Shown: positions 6,512-10,432 of the stretch, one piece after another
How the letters are laid out: each line of letters begins with the position of its first letter
Numbering within the stretch: the stretch's first letter is position 1
NCBI GenBank assembly: GCA_009602725.1
Contig: WELB01000003.1
Location: 1,747,831-1,758,262 of the forward strand
Reading direction: 5' to 3'
DNA length: 10,432 nucleotides
DNA from: Spirogloea muscicola
Taxonomy: Eukaryota; Streptophyta; Zygnematophyceae; Spirogloeales; Spirogloeaceae
Made by a program: the position numbers and the translations under genes
The notes under the pieces: generated by a model
Told to the model about the DNA's origin: nothing
The model's input: only the letters and a program-made list of their open reading frames with translations
Databases searched by the model: none

Positions 6512-8752
6512 ATGGGCACGGCCGTGGCGGCCGCTGTGGCAGTGCTTGCCGCCTTGGCGGTCTCCACTAGCTGCGCAGCGGCTGCCGGGGGCGCGGACGC
6601 GGCGCTGCTCCTGCGGCGCGCGCGCTCGCCGGAGGTGGCCGCCTGGCTAACAGCCGTGCGGCGGGAGATCCACGAGCGGCCAGAGCTGGGCTTCGAGGAG
6701 CACGAGACGAGCAAGGCGAGTACCACCGAGCTCACACGCCGACGCACGGGAGATCTGAACACCACACAGATTGCTCTCAACTGGCAGGACTATCTAGTCC
6801 AAGCGCTTCCTCATTGTCAAGCTGGACGACTGCTAGTCATTGGACTGCACGATTATGTTGGGCTTCAATGACGGTCAGTCTGCTGCAACGGGCTCTGCAG
6901 CTGATCAGGAGGGAGCTGGAGAATCTTAAGGTGGTTTACAAGTACCCCGTTGCGACCACTGGGGTGATTGCAGTGATTGGGACCGGCAGCCAACCTCATG
7001 TGGCACTGCGAGCCGACATCGATGCTCTTCCAATGACGGTGCAGACAGACACAGCCCGATTTTAGTGGCTTCCAAGGCCGATCAAGCCTGCTACCTTGTT
7101 GGGTGGTTAGTCAGTGTTTCTGAATGCTTGATGCTCCTTGTTTTCGTTCAGGAGACGCGAAATTGGGATCACATGAGCAAAGTGGAAGGCAAGATGCACG
7201 CTTGCGGACATGACGCGCACACGGCAATGCTCATCGGCGCTGCCAAGCTCCTCAAGGAGCACGAGGAGGAGCTCCAGGCAAGTAAGATGCCTTTGCCCAC
7301 AGAACAAAGTCTGCCAGTATCCACAACTTTCTTAGGTAGTGGCGTACACATCCCCACCACTTGGGGAATGCCTTAAATCTGTTGGGCTTTGTCACAACGC
7401 CGGGGAGGCATGCTTACGTACAGCATGCAATCTCTTGCGATGGTCTCAAAGGGGACCTCATTGCACCATCAAGCAGGGAACAGTGTCCCTGCTCTTCCAG
7501 CCAGCGGAAGAGGGGCACGGGGGTGCCAAGGAGATGATAAGAGGTGGCGCCTTGGACGGAGTCCAAGCAATCTTTGGCGCGCACGTCGCGCCAGAACTCG
7601 AGACTGGCTATGTGGCTTCCAAGGCCGGGACGATATTGGGTGGCGATGCATATTTTGAAGCTAAGATTAAGGGCAGAGGGGGCCACGGTGCTATCCCGCA
7701 GCTGTCGGTGGATCCAGTTGTCGCAGCTGCTGCTGTCATCACCAGCCTACAAGCGCTGGTGTCCAGAGAAACGGACCCCTTGGACTCGCGGGTCTGACAT
7801 CTCACCCGGTACCGTTGAACCCCGTTTTGCACATTGGAGGGTCTGGTGCTCCTCCATCTCTTAAGCGCCCATGTCTGTTGCATCCAACTTCATTCTCAAG
7901 AATGTAGTGAGACAATAAGGACTTCCTCAACATGCTACTTGTGGCAGGTGATTTCAGTTACAATGTTGCAAGCTGGTGATGCGTACAATGTCATCCCGTC
8001 GACAGTGGTCCTGGGCGGGACATGTCGCGCGTTTTCCATGGACGCCCTGGACGAGCTGATGGAGCGCATTAGCCAGGTGTTTGCAGACAGATGTTTGGAA
8101 GAGGGCTGTTTCATTGAGAGCGGTGGCTGAGAGAGGCCAGTCCAAGTCACTGATTGAAGTGCAGGGTTTTCATATGTCCCTCTTGACAAATCTTCCTCCT
8201 GGGAAAGGATGCAGTCAAAGTTGAGGTGCTGAGTTCCGTCATTTTGGCATTGCAGGTAGTCAAGGATCAGGCAGCAGTCTTCAGATGCAATGGCAGCATA
8301 GACTTCCTGGAGAAGCAGTACCTCCATTCACCCCCCACTGTGAATGCTGAGGAAGCCTATGAGCACTTCAGGGAGACTGCAGCTGAAGTACTCGGTCAAG
8401 ATAGGTGAGGAGTTGAAGCCAGTTGCCTGCTCAGCAAGTCACACAGATATTGCTGGCTGCGCCGTGCTCTGACAGCTCTTAGATTTTGGCTTGTGGCAGG
8501 GTCAAGCTCTCAGTCCCAGTCATGGCCGCAGAGGATTTCGCTTTGTATGGCGCATTGGTGCCCTCGTGCTTCTGGGACTTGGGCACCAGGAATGAGAGCA
8601 TAGGTGCAATCCAGGGTGTACACAGTCCCGACTTTTTCCTGGATGAGAGTGCTCTCCCTGACGGAGCAGCTGTCCATGCTGCTGTAGCTTGGAACTTCCT
8701 TGTCAAGAACAGAGTAGCTTCACGCCATTCTTCTAGTCACCTTGAGTTGTAG
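6512..8752 (+). CDS. ILR1-like IAA-amino acid hydrolase (M20D amidohydrolase), seven exons
   Basis: In plants this family splits indole-3-acetic acid amino acid conjugates in the ER lumen to release free auxin; the substrate of the algal enzyme is not shown. Exons: 6512-6715, 6901-7038, 7152-7277, 7477-7791, 7948-8076, 8256-8404 and 8500-8752. All phases join to 437 aa, the usual family length. The N-terminus is an Ala-rich signal peptide (about residues 1-25), followed by RREIHERPELGFEEHE. Expected metal ligands, numbered along the spliced product, are Cys132 and His134 in HACGHDAH, Glu168 next to the presumed catalytic Glu167 in QPAEEG, His192 in FGAHV and His395 in GVHSPDF. Also present are ALRADIDALP, GRGGHGAIPQLSVDPV, SRETDPL, NVIPSTV and MAAEDFA. 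Introns 1 and 3 use GC donors. The protein ends SHLEL, which resembles an HDEL-type ER-retention tail. The gene appears intact; hydrolysis of another N-acyl amino acid remains possible. Confidence 0.94.
6716..6900 (+). other. intron 1 of ILR1-like gene, GC-AG type
   Basis: The donor is AAG/GCGAGT after codon 68 and the acceptor is CTCTGCAG at 6900. Both flanking exons are fixed by conserved family sequence (EEHETSK before, LIRRELENL after) at phase 0. The nearby GT at 6720-6721 would put the downstream exon out of frame, so a GC donor is required unless the gene model is wrong. Confidence 0.8.
7278..7476 (+). other. intron 3 of ILR1-like gene, GC-AG type
   Basis: The donor is CAG/GCAAGT, the classical strong GC donor consensus, after HEEELQ; the acceptor is AAGCAG at 7476 before GTVSLLFQPAEE. 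Using the GT at 7281 instead would shift the frame across a conserved junction. This is the second GC-AG intron in the same gene. Confidence 0.85.
8125..8143 (+). repeat. weaker hairpin-motif copy inside intron 5
   Basis: GGCTGAGAGAGGCCAGTCC in intron 5 of the amidohydrolase gene differs from copy 3 at two positions (T to A and C to T). It may be a fourth family member or a chance match. Confidence 0.4.
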
Positions 8753-8773
8753 TTGCTCGAAAAGTGAGCAAAC

Positions 8774-8778
8774 TGTAA
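8774..8778 (+). promoter_or_regulatory. possible TGTAA polyadenylation signal
   Basis: TGTAA lies 22 bases after the amidohydrolase stop. In green algae TGTAA usually sits about 10-20 nt upstream of the cleavage site. The resulting 3' UTR would be very short for an alga, so a later signal may be used. Confidence 0.25.
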
Positions 8779-9191
8779 AGACAGCAAGCTACTCGTCTAA
8801 AGAGAGTCGTTCATACTTGGAAGTGGTGGCTTCGATTGGTTGAAGCAAGCGGCCAGTGACGTGCTAATAAAGATGAGTGACTCTTAACAGCAGTTAACTA
8901 GCAAGAATCTTCGTCAACTGTAGGTCCACCTCTCTGTGAGTACCTGCGGGTCGAGGACTCTAGTATCCACGAGTTAGCACATGCATATCTGCCAGACTTA
9001 TCTGGGGCGCCGGAGCACCACATCGCAAGTCAGTGGCCTGCACGCTGATTTATGGCTAGAGCCTGCGCACGCTGCAAAGGAAGTGAGAGACGCATTCTGT
9101 GTTCAGCAACCATTGCTTGTGGATCACTAGTATGAAAAAGAGAGGAGAAGGCGCGCGGGAAAAAGAGATAGCTCGTTCAGCGCAAGGGGAC

Positions 9192-9210
9192 GGCTGTGAG
9201 AGGCCAGCCC
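9192..9210 (+). repeat. hairpin motif copy 1 (GGCTGTGAGAGGCCAGCCC)
   Basis: This copy matches 9874-9892 exactly. GGCTG can pair with CAGCC around an 8-nt loop. The flanking sequence upstream (GCTCGTTCAGCGCAAGGGGA) loosely resembles that of the other copies. Confidence 0.75.
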
Positions 9211-9503
9211 AAGAGAGGAGCGCACAGTGCGCATGAAATTAAAGGGTGGCCAGCAAGATCCTTTGCGACGTTCGGGCAAAAGCCACTGCAATAAGTGGGT
9301 CTACATAAGACGAAGCCCTATGCTAAGGTGGATGAAGAAACAGTGCGACATTAGTACCAATGGGTGAGCACATGCGAAGGAAATGAACAAGGTCACAAGA
9401 GGCCGGAAGGCCAAGGAGAAAGAGGCCCTCCAACGAAGCCCAGAAGCAGCAGCCAAAGCGCGGCCTGTCCCGCAAGAAGAAGTTGCACTCTCAATGGGGG
9501 CAA

Positions 9504-9523
9504 GGGCTGTGAAAAGCCAGCCT
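9504..9523 (+). repeat. hairpin motif copy 2 (diverged)
   Basis: GGGCTGTGAAAAGCCAGCCT differs from copy 3 by two G-to-A and one C-to-T change. The GGCTG/CAGCC stem is kept. The preceding GGCAA matches that of copy 3. Confidence 0.7.
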
Positions 9524-9770
9524 GAAATGAATTGACAAAGGTTCGAAGGGGCCAAATGACGGAGGGGCCTAAAGCGCTTAGCAGCTACGAAGAAGAAGAA
9601 AGAAGGGGCCGCCTGAAGATGCTTTGTCAGAACGGGGGGATGGACCACTCAGTAGTTACGAGTGAGGAGCCTCATACCCAGATAGACTAGCTGCCGGAAA
9701 ACTATCCCGCAAGCGCACTGGATGAGCCTGGAATGTGCTCTGTTTGGAAGTGCTTACCGCCGTCGGCCGG

Positions 9771-9787
9771 CTGGCCGGGCCGGCCAG
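9771..9787. repeat. 17-bp GC-rich palindrome
   Basis: CTGGCCGGGCCGGCCAG reads the same on both strands apart from its central base. It is preceded by another CGGCCGG. It could be a protein-binding site or simple GC-rich sequence. Confidence 0.85.
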
Positions 9788-9872
9788 TCACGACAGCCCC
9801 CGGCGAGTGGCGAGCCGATTGCTCGGGGGGGCTCTGGCCCAGTAGAGAACAAGCTCTTGCAGTGTACGGCAA

Positions 9873-9892
9873 GGGCTGTGAGAGGCCAGCCC
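9873..9892 (+). repeat. hairpin motif copy 3 (GGGCTGTGAGAGGCCAGCCC)
   Basis: The fullest copy, with a 6-bp stem GGGCTG/CAGCCC and an 8-nt loop, preceded by CGGCAA. Distances between the three copies are about 313 and 369 bases. Confidence 0.75.
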
Positions 9893-10079
9893 CCAAGGAA
9901 CGTGCCAAGACCCAGTCGAGTTGCCGCTTCCCGGCGCGCCCACCACCGCTTTGGCTCTTCATCAACGTGCAGGGCGCGCTCTAAGTCAGGCCTCCGGCTT
10001 TCGTGGCGGCGCTCCAGCTCCCCAAGTTAGCTTGTCAGATTTGTTTGTGCTCACCCGTGGGTACTAATGTCATCTTAGG

Positions 10080-10184
10080 TACCTTAGATTAGGTCTCCGT
10101 ATTATGTAGCATTGTTTAGTCTGCACTCGACTCTGCTTGAACAATGTATTGGCTTGAATTGGCCTCCCTTTCAATTCATGCGCC
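10080..10184 (+). repeat. diverged repeat, right copy (pair with 69-171)
   Basis: The same element as at 69-171, in the same orientation, sharing the 14-mer TGGCTTGAATTGGC (10149-10162). As at the left end, it lies upstream of a GC-rich stretch where a gene may begin. The two copies sit about 10 kb apart, one on each side of both genes and the retroelement. Confidence 0.5.
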
Positions 10185-10260
10185 CCGCGCGCCTTCTCTC
10201 TTTCGCCGTCTCCGCACGTCGCAGCGCTAAGGTTGTTGGGGCCTTTCTCACCGTCACGGG

Positions 10261-10316
10261 AACTGCCACACCGTCATGCAGCCCAGCCGTATCCGTCGTC
10301 GGCTGATGTGGCAGTT
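10261..10316. repeat. nested hairpin (10-bp outer, 6-bp inner stem)
   Basis: AACTGCCACA (10261-10270) pairs exactly with TGTGGCAGTT (10307-10316). Inside it CAGCCG (10284-10289) pairs with CGGCTG (10300-10305) around a 10-nt loop. One base separates the stems on the 3' side and 13 on the 5' side. It could be a 5' UTR structure of a downstream gene. No poly-T follows, so a Pol III terminator is not shown. Confidence 0.75.
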
Positions 10317-10374
10317 GCCACCGTATCGTCGCAGAAAGACGTGCCCCGTTCCCCCCCGCCCCCGCCGTCATTTG

Positions 10375-10392
10375 CGGCGGCGGCGGCGGCGG
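10375..10392 (+). repeat. (CGG)6 microsatellite
   Basis: Six CGG units directly precede a possible start codon at 10395. Short GC trinucleotide repeats near 5' ends of genes are common in GC-rich algae. Confidence 0.9.
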
Positions 10393-10394
10393 CC

Positions 10395-10432
10395 ATGCCC
10401 GCGAGGCGCGCGGCGGGCTGCGCCGCGCGGCG
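10395..10432 (+). CDS. possible start of a further gene, 3'-partial
   Basis: An ATG in the context GGCGGCCATGC opens a frame (MPARRAAGCAAR) running off the window end. The Arg/Ala-rich start would suit an organelle targeting peptide, but only 12 complete codons are visible. GC-rich sequence gives open frames easily, so this is a weak call and no family can be named. Confidence 0.2.
   Translation, partial: MPARRAAGCAAR

Larger units (their letters stand above)
8753..10079. other. gene-free region with dispersed repeat motifs
   Basis: No convincing gene is seen on either strand. The sequence is purine-rich in parts (9130-9180, 9585-9606). It contains three copies of a GGCTGTGA-type hairpin motif and a GC palindrome, listed separately. 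One frame (9387-9512) is open for 41 codons without ATG and is very basic (GRPRRKRPSN, LSRKKKLH), ending in the TGA of a motif copy; it may be a remnant of a DNA-binding protein. The minus-strand open frame 9301-9648 shows no recognisable domain. Confidence 0.5.

Noticed and set aside
6250-6780. A 176-aa minus-strand open frame
   Set aside because: It is antisense to exon 1 of the amidohydrolase gene. Its Ala/Ser/Arg-rich text follows from the GC-rich complementary codons.
9301-9648. A 115-aa minus-strand open frame, Phe/Ala/Leu-rich
   Set aside because: Its composition follows from the purine-rich plus strand (poly-Phe from GAA repeats). No domain or clear membrane topology is seen.
8753-10079. 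The repeated GGCTGTGA motif as a CRISPR-like array
   Set aside because: Spacing is about 313 and 369 bases, copies are diverged, and the genomic setting is a eukaryotic nucleus.

Overview
The window looks like nuclear DNA of a green alga. It holds two protein genes broken by many short spliceosomal introns (about 95-260 nt), both close to plant families, plus a decayed non-LTR retrotransposon. A trebouxiophyte (Coccomyxa/Chlorella-like) would fit, but the class is inference only. There is no bacterial-style operon, CRISPR array, rRNA or recognisable tRNA.

Layout. (1) 1-328: a 28-nt poly-C run and a diverged copy of a repeat of about 105 bp that recurs near the right end. (2) 329-1682, plus strand: six exons encoding the C-terminal two thirds of EMC3, a core subunit of the ER membrane protein insertase; its N-terminal exons are not in the window. 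(3) 1683-2330: non-coding, with a perfect 25-bp tandem duplication. (4) About 2330-5835: a dead non-LTR retrotransposon. On the plus strand it carries, in order, a Pro/Ser-rich N-terminal region, a linker, reverse-transcriptase (RT) blocks, a thumb/connector and a C-terminal region resembling a restriction-like endonuclease (RLE). It is broken by frameshifts and stops. Its RT 5' part occurs twice, head to head, giving inverted arms of about 260 bp. (5) 5836-6511: intergenic, with small palindromes. (6) 6512-8752, plus strand: a complete seven-exon ILR1-like M20D amidohydrolase of 437 aa, with a signal peptide, all expected metal ligands and two GC-AG introns. (7) 8753-10432: no recognised gene. 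It has a recurrent hairpin-forming motif of about 20 bp, a GC palindrome, the second 105-bp repeat copy, a nested hairpin and a possible start of another gene at 10395.

The two genes share the ER as their likely location (EMC3 in its membrane; the amidohydrolase entering it through a signal peptide), but nothing shows that they work together. The most unusual points are the inverted RT duplication, the RLE-type C-terminus, the two GC-AG introns in one gene, and the two small repeat families flanking the genes.
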